From Scopulibacillus_A cellulosilyticus (lineage in GTDB: Bacteria; Bacillota; Bacilli; Bacillales; Sporolactobacillaceae): a stretch of DNA of 64,000 nt. Shown in pieces: positions 8,526-16,735 of this stretch. Position 1 is the stretch's first letter. Each line of letters starts with the position of its first letter. The notes under the pieces were generated by a model. That model did no database searches. It saw only the letters and a program-made list of their open reading frames with translations, and was not told where the DNA came from. Location: NCBI RefSeq assembly GCF_042665295.1, contig NZ_JBHTCO010000045.1, forward strand, positions 117,968 through 181,967. Direction: 5' to 3'. A program made the position numbers and the translations under genes.

Positions 8526-8890
8526 ACGAACTTCGCATTGTCAATCATCCAGTTCTCGGCACAATGCCTGAAAGAAAATCGATTTCCTTCATCTTTGACG
8601 GAAAAACTTATCAAGGGCTTGAAGGTGAATCGATTGCAGCTGCCCTTTTGGCTAACGGGATTCGGACACTACGCGTTCATGAGGAAAAAGGAACACCGCG
8701 CGGGATATATTGTAATATCGGTCATTGCTTCGAATGCCGTGTAACGGTGAATCAACAACCCGGTGTACGCGGATGCTTAACTGAGATTAAGGAAGGCATG
8801 GTGATTGAAAGCGGTAAACAGCAGCCAACACCATTAAAGAACTATGCTGAGAAACTAGCCCAAATGAAGGAGGGAAAACGCCATGTATGA
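8522..8890 (+). CDS. [2Fe-2S] ferredoxin-like small subunit (HcnA type)
   Basis: This is a 122-residue protein of the Fer2_4 kind. It carries a ferredoxin-type cluster signature, C-N-I-G-H-C-F-E-C near 65-73 and a further Cys in GVRGCLTEI. It overlaps both neighbours (ATGA at its start, 8 bp at its end), so the three genes are translationally coupled. The family supplies the plant-type ferredoxin domain of three-subunit amino-acid dehydrogenases. Confidence 0.8.
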   Translation: MNELRIVNHPVLGTMPERKSISFIFDGKTYQGLEGESIAAALLANGIRTLRVHEEKGTPRGIYCNIGHCFECRVTVNQQPGVRGCLTEIKEGMVIESGKQQPTPLKNYAEKLAQMKEGKRHV

Positions 8891-10103
8891 TGTTGCGATA
8901 ATTGGCGCAGGGCCGGCAGGGTTATCAGCCGCCATTGCTTGCGCTAAGCGGCAATTACAAGTTGTTATCATTGATGAATTTATGAAACCGGGCGGCCGTC
9001 TCCTCGGGCAGCTTCACCAAGAACCCGATGGCACATGGTGGAACGGGATAAAAGAAGCCAATATCTTAATCGAACAAGCTGAATCTCTCGGCGTTGACAT
9101 CCGCTGCGGATTATCAGTGCATCACATCGAAAAAACAGAACAAGGCTGGCATGTCCATACAAGTGAAGAGACAATCACTGTTCCTGCGCTTCTGCTTGCA
9201 ACTGGAGCCGCCGAATCCCCTGCCCCGGTTCCCGGATGGACGCTGCCGGGAGTCATGTCGATCGGCGCCGCTCAGGTCATGACCAATGTTCACCGGGTCC
9301 GCCCGGGCAAAAAAGGCATTGTCATCGGTATTAACGTCCTATCATCGGCTATCACCCGCGAACTGCAATTAGCAGGCATCGAGGTTGCAGGCATGGTGCT
9401 CCCCGCTGAAAATGCTGTAACCAAAAATGCCAGTCATCCAAGTCAGGTTTTACAGTCGCTGCTAAGAATTTCACACTTAGCCCCTTCCGCCTTTATAAGG
9501 ATGGGAAGTAAATTCGTTAAAGGCAAAGGCATGCAGCGGCTGGCTTTAACCTTTTACCCAAAAAACGGCGTAAAAATGTGGGGGATTCCTATTCATCTTC
9601 GCAAGGCTGTCACTCAAATTAACGGCCAAGAAAAAGTAGAATCCGTCACATTGTGCAAGGTGTCGCCCGATGGCTGCATCATCAAAGGCAGCGAAGAAAC
9701 GATTGACGTTGATTTCGTCTGCATTGCCGGCGGACTCTACCCTCTCGCAGAGCTGGCAGCGGTCTCCGGCTGTCCATTTCATTATCTTCCTGAACTGGGC
9801 GGCCATGTTCCCGTTCACAATGAACAAATGAAAACGCCGCTTGATGGCCTGTATGTCGCCGGCAATATTACAGGAATAGAAAGTGCAAAAGTCGCTCGGG
9901 CACAAGGAACCGTAGCTGGTCTATCAATCGTAAAAGACTTGGTAAAATCGGATAATTCTATTAATAAAGAACTTGAAAAAGCCTTAGAGAACGTGAATAG
10001 AATTCGCCAAGAAGCCGTTATTCAATTTCATCCGAATATCCATGCTGGCCGTGAAAAAATGGAACAGATTTTCAAGGAAAAGTTAACGATTGGCAGGGCT
10101 TAA
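8883..10103 (+). CDS. NAD(P)/FAD-dependent oxidoreductase, HcnB/OoxA-type dehydrogenase subunit
   Basis: This 406-residue flavoprotein has an N-terminal FAD-binding motif (VAIIGAGPAGLSAA), an ATG-type motif (LLLATGAAE) and a late YVAGNITG motif that contacts FAD. Unlike many relatives it ends without a BFD-like cysteine domain; that domain is encoded separately at 8253-8525. Together with the two small iron-sulfur genes and the DAO-fold subunit at 5130-6311 it should form the heteromeric D-hydroxyproline dehydrogenase. A good terminator follows at 10205-10236. Confidence 0.8.
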   Translation: MYDVAIIGAGPAGLSAAIACAKRQLQVVIIDEFMKPGGRLLGQLHQEPDGTWWNGIKEANILIEQAESLGVDIRCGLSVHHIEKTEQGWHVHTSEETITVPALLLATGAAESPAPVPGWTLPGVMSIGAAQVMTNVHRVRPGKKGIVIGINVLSSAITRELQLAGIEVAGMVLPAENAVTKNASHPSQVLQSLLRISHLAPSAFIRMGSKFVKGKGMQRLALTFYPKNGVKMWGIPIHLRKAVTQINGQEKVESVTLCKVSPDGCIIKGSEETIDVDFVCIAGGLYPLAELAAVSGCPFHYLPELGGHVPVHNEQMKTPLDGLYVAGNITGIESAKVARAQGTVAGLSIVKDLVKSDNSINKELEKALENVNRIRQEAVIQFHPNIHAGREKMEQIFKEKLTIGRA

Positions 10104-10180
10104 ATACGCTTATTTTAATGAAAAGACTATTTACCTTATTAACACCTCAATTTCATAAAGAGGGAAGTATTATAAACGAG

Positions 10181-10216
10181 CTATTCTGTGGTTGTAACCG
10201 GAAAGGGCGTTTGGCA
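10181..10216 (+). repeat. Perfect 36-bp repeat, copy 1
   Basis: This 36-bp segment (starting CTATTCTGTGG, ending GCGTTTGGCA) is identical to 17557-17592. Here its last 12 bases form the left arm of a strong terminator; in the other copy the right arm is absent. Confidence 0.85.
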
Positions 10217-10236
10217 AGCTGCCAACGCCCTTTTTT
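10205..10236 (+). terminator. Rho-independent terminator of the dehydrogenase accessory operon
   Basis: The stem is GGGCGTTTGGC / GCCAACGCCC with a tiny loop and is followed directly by six T's. Confidence 0.85.
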
Positions 10237-10267
10237 ACCTTATGTTATCTACTCTCACGCAACTTTA

Positions 10268-10336
10268 GGGGTCAGACCTTAAATTGTGGATAACTTTACT
10301 TTTTGGGGTCTGACCCTGTGAACTGTGGATAAACTT
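10268..10336. repeat. Tandem direct repeat with GGTCWGACC palindromes and two perfect DnaA boxes
   Basis: Two imperfect copies of about 38 bp each contain GGGGTC(A/T)GACC followed by TGTGGATAA. TGTGGATAA is the complement of the DnaA box consensus TTATCCACA, at 10285-10293 and 10324-10332. The rest of 10237-10510 shows no gene. Whether this is a REP-type element or a DnaA-binding cluster is open. Confidence 0.55.
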
Positions 10337-10510
10337 AGATATGTTATTTATGAAAATGAAGAAAGCCGTTTTTGTTAGATAAAAAACATACTGAAGTGGA
10401 GCGCTTCCATTTAACAGAATCATAAGAATAATTGACGAAGTAAAGTCCTATTATGAATTATGCTAAACACTGATTGTGCAGCAAATAAGTTCTATATTGT
10501 ACGAAAGGTG

Positions 10511-11862
10511 TTAGCTGACAGCCTTTTTATTTTTTGATACCATTTCCATTTCAATTTCTTCTAATGTTTTGCCTTTCGTCTCGGGGACATATTTTGCAAC
10601 GAAAAGGAAAGCAAAGATCCCAATTATTGCGTACACTAGGAACATAACACCCACACCTACTGCTTCTAAAAGAACCGGAAATGACATTGAGACGATGATA
10701 TTAGAAAACCACAGTGCTGTGCTTGCTACACCCATTCCTGCACCACGAACTTTCAGAGGGAAAATTTCACCAAGAATAACCCACACAACCATTCCCCAAC
10801 TTGCTGAATAAGCGATCATAAATAAAGAAAGGCAGGAAAGCAAAAGCCATGCTGCGATTCAAAAAGGTTCATGCTGACTCCGAGTGTTCCAAGCGCCAAT
10901 GTCATACCGATATTCCCAATTAACAATAGTCTTTTTCGTCCTATTTTATCAATGAGCATCATGCCTAAAATTGTAAACAAAATATTCAACACACCGATAC
11001 CGATTGTTCCGGCAATGGCTGATGAAGAACCGAATCCGGCTGTTCTCAGAATTGTTGGTGTATAGTAAATGATTGTATTGGTTCCAATGATTTGCTGGAA
11101 GACTGCAACACCGATGCCAACAAATAGAATGGGCCGTGTCCACGGAGCAAACAGCATTTTTAAATTGCCTTTTTTCACGACCTTCATCTGAATAATACTC
11201 CTTATTTCTTCATCTATCTGCTGTGGGTTTCTTGTTAATGATAATACTCTTCGCGCTTCTTTTTCATTTTCATTCTGCAAAAGCCATCGTGGACTTTCCG
11301 GCATAAAGAACATACCTGCCATCAACAGTATGGATGGGATGACCGCCAGTCCGAGCATCCAATGCCAATTGCCTGAAGCAGAAAATGCGTAGTTTACCAG
11401 ATAAGCCATTAAAATCCCTAGAGCATTCATAATCGTATTTAAGGATGCAACTTTTCCTCGAATATTTGCCGGGGCCATTTCAGCCAAATACATAGGGACA
11501 ATGCCGGAAGCCCCTCCAATCGCAATTCCCAGTTCGATACGGAATAAGATCAATGTATTGATATCTGGTGAAATAGCTGTCCCAATAGCATCAATTGTAA
11601 ATAAAACACCTAATATAATAATTGTTTTTTTTCTTCCTATTTTGTCGGCGACGGGACCGCTTAATGCTGCTCCGATAAGAGCGCCGATCAAAACACCGCT
11701 TACAACAAATCCTTCCAGGAATGAGGAAAGGCCCATGTCTTGTTTTATGAAAAGCAATGCACCTGAAATAACACCTGTATCATATCCAAACAAAAGTCCG
11801 CCTAAAGCACCGCAACAATAAATCATCCATCTATACACTTTTTGCTTATTCAAATAATTCAC
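10511..11862 (-). pseudogene. MFS sugar (myo-inositol-type) transporter, broken by a single-base frameshift
   Basis: Two overlapping frames (11862 to 10816 and 10843 to 10511) together make one sugar-porter-family MFS protein of about 450 residues. The first part has GGLLFGYDTGVISG, the GRKK loop and PESPRWLL; the second has the W-G-M-V-V-W segment and PETKGKTLEEIE. The frames join if one T is added to the TTTT run near 10843, giving a smooth HGFLLSCLSLFMIAYSASWG. This is either a real homopolymer deletion or a sequencing error. It is distal in a run with a TIM-barrel epimerase and an IolG-type dehydrogenase, so an inositol or related polyol is the likely substrate. Confidence 0.8.
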
Positions 11863-11884
11863 CCTTTAATTTAAAGCATCTCTA

Positions 11885-12733
11885 TTAAAAAGATAAAGAG
11901 ATGCTATTTTTGAAGTTCTTTTGCAAAAATGCTAGATTTTCTTCGGCAAAAGTATAGATCATATCCATATTTTCGCCTTTATTCGGCTGAAAAGGATTAG
12001 GACCCGGAACCATTGACTCAACGACAACATATCCATCGAAGTTCACATTCTTGATGCCGGAAATGAATGGGGAAAAGTCGATGTGCCCCCGTCCAATTGC
12101 TCTGCGGTTACTGTCTGCTACATGTAGGATGTGCAATTTGTCACCTGCATCCAAAAATGGTGATTGAAGATCTGGATCTTCAATGTTCATATGATACGAA
12201 TCGAGCAGCATTTTCACTTTTGGATGATTGACTTCTTCAACAAACTTCGCGCCTTGCGCTCCTGTATTAACCAAGCAGCTCTCATATCGGTTTAAAGGTT
12301 CAATAACAAGTGTAATATCCAGTTCTTCCGCCTTTTTTGTCAATTTCTGTACAGAATCAACAGACCATTTCCAGTCTTCTCCTCGCTCCCCCATTGGTGC
12401 TGTTTTGCCTACCGCAGAAGGACAAACGACCAAATATTCTCCGCCTACTTCCTTAACCGCTTCAATTTGCCGTTCAAAGTAAGCAACTGCTTTTTTACGA
12501 TTGTCTGCACTCGCATTTGCCAAATCTTGCTCTTCGTTCGGCCAACCTGTGTCTCCTGTTAAACCGCTGATTTCCAGCTGTAAACTTTCCGCTTGTTTTC
12601 TAATGATGCTCCAATTGTAATGATCGACAGCTGCTCTAATTTCGATGCCGTCATAACCTGTTTTTGCTACAAATTCTATGGTCTTTTCAATAGGTATATC
12701 CCCAAATGTCCAGCTGCAAATTGAAAATTTCAT
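11885..12733 (-). CDS. Sugar phosphate isomerase/epimerase family TIM-barrel protein
   Basis: This is a 282-residue AP-endonuclease-2-like TIM barrel, the fold of IolE, IolI and D-tagatose/psicose 3-epimerases. Metal-binding-type residues are visible in VIEPLNRYE, LDSYHMNIE and IGRGHIDF. The ATG follows GAGAGAGGGAG. It lies between an IolG-type dehydrogenase and a sugar permease, so it probably isomerises or epimerises a keto-inositol or a keto-sugar in the same pathway. The exact substrate is not deducible. Confidence 0.8.
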   Translation of the reverse strand: MKFSICSWTFGDIPIEKTIEFVAKTGYDGIEIRAAVDHYNWSIIRKQAESLQLEISGLTGDTGWPNEEQDLANASADNRKKAVAYFERQIEAVKEVGGEYLVVCPSAVGKTAPMGERGEDWKWSVDSVQKLTKKAEELDITLVIEPLNRYESCLVNTGAQGAKFVEEVNHPKVKMLLDSYHMNIEDPDLQSPFLDAGDKLHILHVADSNRRAIGRGHIDFSPFISGIKNVNFDGYVVVESMVPGPNPFQPNKGENMDMIYTFAEENLAFLQKNFKNSISLSF

Positions 12734-12856
12734 CCGTTTCTCCCTCTCTCAATCATTCAAATTTTTTAAAGGGCGAGGGCTTTACAAGCCTATTGATACC
12801 ACTTTCTTTATAGACCTCGCTCCACCCGGCATATCTCTAAATGAAAGGCATTTTAT

Positions 12857-13876
12857 TTAGATTAACTGTGTATTTCCTTTAACTTGTACCGGCGCATTTT
12901 TCTTGACAGATTCAATACAAGCAAGTGCAATAGCAAGGGCTCTGTGTGCATCTTCGCCTGTAGTATATGGCGTACCTCCTGTCCGTACACATTCTACAAA
13001 AGAAGTGACCTCTGCAACGTAGGCATCATGCAATAATTCAGTGTCTTTTCGGCATGTATCACTGTTTGCTCCGTCAGCAGTATAACGAACCATGCTTGTT
13101 TGTCGTACATCTCCTGCAGTTATCATTCCTGCCGAACCGAATACTTCACCACGAACATCATAGCCATATACAGCCTGGAAATTTGCTTCAGCTGTGGCAA
13201 TAGCGCCATTATCAAAACGGATATTAACAACTGCCGTATCAAGAAGGCCTTTATCTTTAAAATCGGGACGTACAAGTGCATCTGCCACAGCGTAGACGTC
13301 GGTTGGTTCTGCCCCTGGATTCAAATAAAGCAATGTATCAAAATCATGAATAAGCGTTTCCAAAAAAATAGTCCATTCAGGAATTGGCGTTGGATCGCCC
13401 AAACCTGGATCACGCGTCAATGATCTCATCAATTGGGGTGTACCGATTTTGCCTTTCTTGATATCATCATGTGCTTCTTTAAAGCCTGCGGCAAAGCGGC
13501 GATTAAATCCTACTTGAAGTGGTACACCTGCTTGACGCATCGCTTGAATGGCTTCATCAGCTTCTTCAAGTGTTACAGCCATTGGTTTCTCGCAAAAAAC
13601 ACCTTTTCCTTCTTTCGCAGCGGCAACGACGAGTTTAGCATGTGAGCGTGCAGGTGCTGCGATTAAAACGGCATCAACATCCGGATCAGCAAACATTTCC
13701 TCAGGATTTGTATATACTTTCGGACAACCTAACCTTTCAGCCAGCTTATTTGCAGCCCCCGGAACAGGATCTGCGATTGCAGCTAGCTCAGCTCCCGGAA
13801 TTTTATAAGCAACCGTTTCTGCATGAAAGCTTCCCATGCGACCCGCACCAACAAGTCCAATTTTTACATTACTCAT
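12857..13876 (-). CDS. Gfo/Idh/MocA family oxidoreductase, inositol 2-dehydrogenase type
   Basis: This is a 339-residue protein with an N-terminal Rossmann motif (IGLVGAGRMGSFHAE), the EKP motif (FCEKPMAVTLEEAD) carrying the conserved Lys, and the family's C-terminal alpha/beta domain. IolG-like enzymes oxidise myo- or scyllo-inositol, or hexoses, at one hydroxyl with NAD(P). It is the first gene of its operon, directly downstream of a promoter bracketed by two LacI-type operators. Confidence 0.85.
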   Translation of the reverse strand: MSNVKIGLVGAGRMGSFHAETVAYKIPGAELAAIADPVPGAANKLAERLGCPKVYTNPEEMFADPDVDAVLIAAPARSHAKLVVAAAKEGKGVFCEKPMAVTLEEADEAIQAMRQAGVPLQVGFNRRFAAGFKEAHDDIKKGKIGTPQLMRSLTRDPGLGDPTPIPEWTIFLETLIHDFDTLLYLNPGAEPTDVYAVADALVRPDFKDKGLLDTAVVNIRFDNGAIATAEANFQAVYGYDVRGEVFGSAGMITAGDVRQTSMVRYTADGANSDTCRKDTELLHDAYVAEVTSFVECVRTGGTPYTTGEDAHRALAIALACIESVKKNAPVQVKGNTQLI

Positions 13877-13946
13877 TCTTCATCCTCCTAAATATTCTTT
13901 TCAGTATGATAGGGATTACATTAACAGTTTCGTTCACATTTTTGTT

Positions 13947-13962
13947 AGGAAAGAACTTTCCT
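13947..13962. promoter_or_regulatory. LacI-family operator O1
   Basis: AGGAAAGAACTTTCCT is a perfect 7-2-7 palindrome placed just downstream of the -10 box of the IolG-type operon. A second, weaker version lies at 14024-14040. A LacI-type repressor gene is adjacent at 14117-15115. Confidence 0.65.
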
Positions 13963-13969
13963 TAATGAG

Positions 13970-13998
13970 AGTTTATAATTAACTGATATTTTTGTCAA
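13970..13998 (-). promoter_or_regulatory. SigA-type promoter of the inositol-like operon
   Basis: On the minus strand TTGACA (13993-13998) and TAAACT (13970-13975) are 17 nt apart. The start site would fall next to operator O1, so repressor binding would block initiation. Confidence 0.6.
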
Positions 13999-14023
13999 TA
14001 ACTTTATTAAAAATTTATATTAT

Positions 14024-14040
14024 AGGGAAAATACTTTCCT
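14024..14040. promoter_or_regulatory. LacI-family operator O2 (degenerate)
   Basis: AGGGAAAATACTTTCCT repeats the O1 design with one good half-site (CTTTCCT) and one weaker half. It is about 78 bp from O1, upstream of the -35 box, an arrangement that suits looping by a tetrameric or paired repressor. Confidence 0.5.
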
Positions 14041-14049
14041 AACAAACTA

Positions 14050-14105
14050 AAAAATAGGGTGTCCTGCACTCTTTAAATATTACCGCCTGCAGAACACCCT
14101 TTTTA
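14050..14105. terminator. Bidirectional hairpin terminator between the LacI gene and the inositol-like operon promoter
   Basis: Arms AGGGTGTCCTGCA and TGCAGAACACCCT are flanked by T-runs on both strands. It would end the repressor transcript before the divergently placed operators. Confidence 0.65.
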
Positions 14106-14116
14106 CGTTCGCGCTG

Positions 14117-15115
14117 TCATTGCTTTGCTTTCCCTGTTGAGTCTCGAACAATCAATTCCGGTGAGAGAACAACACGCTGCCTTACTTTTTTGGGTGTATT
14201 AATCTCTTCAATTAATAATTCAATTGCCTTTTGCGCCATTTCTTCAATCGGCTGCGCTATTGTGGTCAGCTGCGGAACGCACATTGTTGCGAGAATGGTG
14301 TTATCGAATCCGATGACAGACAAATCTTCGGGGATTTTTACATTTAACTCATGGGCACTCTGGATCGTGCCAATAGCGAGAGATTCAGTTGAAGCAAAAA
14401 TAGCGGTTGGCATCTTATTAGACTGAAGTAAAGCCAATGCTGACTTTTTCCCTCCATCAAACGAAATATTATTGAACGAAACCAGCCCTTCATCGTACAT
14501 GAGGCCTGCATTCTCTAAAGCTTTTTTATATCCTTGAAAACGGCATTCAATAGATGGAAATTCAATATCTTCCGTAATCATGGCGATTCTTTTATGCCCC
14601 AGTTTGATTAAATAGGAAGTAGCTTCAAATGCACCAAAAAAGTCATCAACGATCACTGTATCTATGGCGAGTGACGGTACGTCTCGCGACAAAAGAACAA
14701 CTGGTATTTCTGTATCTATAAGGGCCTTTATCGCCTTATTTCTTTTTAGGCCTGTTGCCACAATAATCCCATCTATATATTTTTGTTGGAGCATAGAAAT
14801 ATACTCAACTTCTTTTTCTAAATCATTATCTGTACTGCAAACCATTAAGCTGAGCCCTAGCTTTCTTCCTTGGTCTTCGATACTTCTGGCCATTTCAGCC
14901 ATAAACGGATCTGCTATATTTGGAATCAGCAGTCCTATCGTCCGCATTCTTTTTTTAACAGAAGCTACAAACGGCTGATAATTTAACCGTTTCATCGTCT
15001 CCTGAATCCTTTTTCTTGTTTCCGCGCTGATGTTTCCAGTATTGTTCATTACTTTTGAAACTGTCGAAATCGAAACGCCAGCTTCTTTTGCTACATCATA
15101 TATTGTTGGTTTCAT
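14117..15115 (-). CDS. LacI/GalR family transcriptional repressor
   Basis: This is a 332-residue protein. The N-terminal helix-turn-helix and hinge (TIYDVAKEAGVSISTVSKVM) are typical, followed by a periplasmic-binding-protein-like sugar domain (IGLLIPNIADPF; SVIGFDN). It is transcribed in the same direction as the inositol-like operon and sits upstream of its promoter, so it is the obvious regulator of that operon. A LacI-type palindromic sequence, TGATAACGCGTTTTCA (15159-15174), lies before its own start and may be a cre or autoregulatory site. Confidence 0.9.
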   Translation of the reverse strand: MKPTIYDVAKEAGVSISTVSKVMNNTGNISAETRKRIQETMKRLNYQPFVASVKKRMRTIGLLIPNIADPFMAEMARSIEDQGRKLGLSLMVCSTDNDLEKEVEYISMLQQKYIDGIIVATGLKRNKAIKALIDTEIPVVLLSRDVPSLAIDTVIVDDFFGAFEATSYLIKLGHKRIAMITEDIEFPSIECRFQGYKKALENAGLMYDEGLVSFNNISFDGGKKSALALLQSNKMPTAIFASTESLAIGTIQSAHELNVKIPEDLSVIGFDNTILATMCVPQLTTIAQPIEEMAQKAIELLIEEINTPKKVRQRVVLSPELIVRDSTGKAKQ

Positions 15116-15158
15116 GGTATCCTTTGTCCCCCTATTACTAGGTCTATTATGATATCAA

Positions 15159-15174
15159 TGATAACGCGTTTTCA
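15159..15174. promoter_or_regulatory. Possible cre/LacI-type site upstream of the repressor gene
   Basis: TGATAACGCGTTTTCA has a central AACGCGTT palindrome and TGA/TCA ends, resembling long-form CcpA or LacI-family sites. It is 44 bp before the repressor start. Confidence 0.4.
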
Positions 15175-15207
15175 AGAGTATCCACTTGTAATTTTACTTA
15201 TTTAATC

Positions 15208-15375
15208 ATTATATAATAGAAGGCTGTTATAAAGATAAAATTGGGAGATAAACCAACGGATTGGGCTGGTTTAAAAGGCTCTTCTCTTTATTTGGACGTA
15301 CCACCCGAAATAAAGATGTTTTTTCGTCATGTGCATACAAATTCAGTAAACCATTTTATAAAAATAATTAAATAG
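15208..15375 (+). other. Gap with a possible coding remnant and hairpin
   Basis: The 536-bp gap 15116-15651 has no convincing gene. On the plus strand an open frame without a start (KLGDKPTDWAGLKGSSLYL onward, ending at 15375) looks more protein-like than its surroundings and may be a gene fragment. A stem CTTTATTTGG / CCGAAATAAAG with a following T-run (about 15290-15330) lies inside it. I do not recognise the family. Confidence 0.25.
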
Positions 15376-15651
15376 CAATACAATAACTAAAAAGTAAGGG
15401 CAAAACTGTTACTTTATTGAGGTAATGGGTAAAGGAATTTTGATAAAATCGGAGTATAGACCTGAAGATAAAATCATTAAAGATTACTTTTTTACAGTTA
15501 AATATATATTTTAAAATGAAGAGGATTGAATATAAATTAGTAAATGCATAATTTATTTTAAATATGGTCATGAGGACAAAAATAATAATAGAGACACTGC
15601 AGGTTACCCTGGTTTGGGTAGATGGACATCGCTAAATTTTTAAGACATTCA

Positions 15652-16011
15652 TTATTTATTTAACCTAACCCTTTGCCTGCTTGAACGTGAGGGTAAAATG
15701 TTAATAACATCAATAATACGGTCATTTTCATGTACGGCATAAAAAATTAAATAATTCAACATCCTATGTCGGTTTTTGCCATAAGTTATCTGCCGTAAAC
15801 CCTTAAATATACCATTTTTCACTTCGGTACCTATAAATGGATTAGATGAAAGCATTTTTTCAATATAGTCAATTATTTCATCCTCTTTTTGGTACCACCA
15901 TTCTAATACATCAGGCTCCTGCTTAGCGAAAAAGCTTTGTATACGATCCAAGCATAAACTGAATTCTTCAGTGAACATAACGGAATAGCCATTCTCATTT
16001 TCTCCTTGCAT
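15652..16011 (-). CDS. RelE/ParE-family toxin of a type II toxin-antitoxin pair
   Basis: This is a 119-residue small basic protein with the RelE/ParE pattern: an N-terminal helical part, then GLRQITYGKNRHRMLNYLIFYAVHENDRIIDVINILPSR, the conserved beta-sheet with Arg/Tyr residues. Members cleave ribosome-bound mRNA or poison gyrase. It overlaps the upstream antitoxin gene by 17 bp, as expected for such pairs. The exact cellular target is unknown. Confidence 0.75.
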   Translation of the reverse strand: MQGENENGYSVMFTEEFSLCLDRIQSFFAKQEPDVLEWWYQKEDEIIDYIEKMLSSNPFIGTEVKNGIFKGLRQITYGKNRHRMLNYLIFYAVHENDRIIDVINILPSRSSRQRVRLNK

Positions 16012-16261
16012 TCCGTTTCCCCTTTAATTCCTTGGCAGTATATCTTCTCATTTCAGGATGGTTTAAGTATCGGTTTAAAGATTCCTTTAGTTCTGGATAG
16101 TTTTTAATTTTTGTAGACAAGTCGCTTACATCTTCAAAATCAGAGTCAAGGTCTTCCTTCTCAATAGAAATTATTTCCCCATCAATTTGAAACATTGCTG
16201 CATTTTCATCCTTTAATGCATGTTTCAGCTCTTCTTTAACATGATCACTTAAGGCAGCCAT
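15995..16261 (-). CDS. Antitoxin of the adjacent RelE/ParE-type toxin
   Basis: This 88-residue acidic, helical protein has a charged C-terminal tail that probably wraps the toxin. The ATG at 16261 is chosen because GAGGTGAT lies 5 nt before it; a GTG three codons earlier overlaps that ribosome site. No DNA-binding fold is obvious by eye. Identification rests on size, order (antitoxin first) and overlap with the toxin gene. Confidence 0.65.
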   Translation of the reverse strand: MAALSDHVKEELKHALKDENAAMFQIDGEIISIEKEDLDSDFEDVSDLSTKIKNYPELKESLNRYLNHPEMRRYTAKELKGKRNARRK

Positions 16262-16735
16262 TCTTATCACCTCATCCTTTTAGTTTCTCTAACATCTTTT
16301 ACCTAAAAATATATACAAATATTTAATTGTTATTATAGCATGAAATTTACATGATATTAAAAAGGTATTTGCCTGTCCATCCTATTTATCATTGTTACCT
16401 CAGTAAAAGAAAAAAGTACACCATCCTAAAAGGGGTAACTAAAAGACAGTACTGAAAATGATAACGCCAAAAAGAATATGCCAATTATGACCACAGACAT
16501 GCATAAATCCATGTTTACAGATTGGAAAGGCAACCTAGTAAAATATCTACGCTTCCGGGTTATTGCAAAATAACAGCTTATCCACTTTTGACAAGGAATT
16601 AATCTGTTAGTTTAAAAATGCTTTATAGAAGAAATATCCCTTTAAATATTTGAAAAAGCGCTATCACTTGATTAACAATATTCATTGGATTATGATTTCA
16701 CTAATAATCAATTATTAAAAAGGGAAGGTTTTAGA

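Noticed and set aside
10396..10413. cre site GTGGAGCGCTTCCAT near the frameshifted permease
   Set aside because: It is one base short of the palindromic cre consensus and lies downstream of the gene, not in a promoter.
16648..16670. TGAAAAAGCGCTATCA as an operator of the flavin reductase gene
   Set aside because: It is partly palindromic but has no second copy and no adjacent regulator; could be chance in AT-rich DNA.
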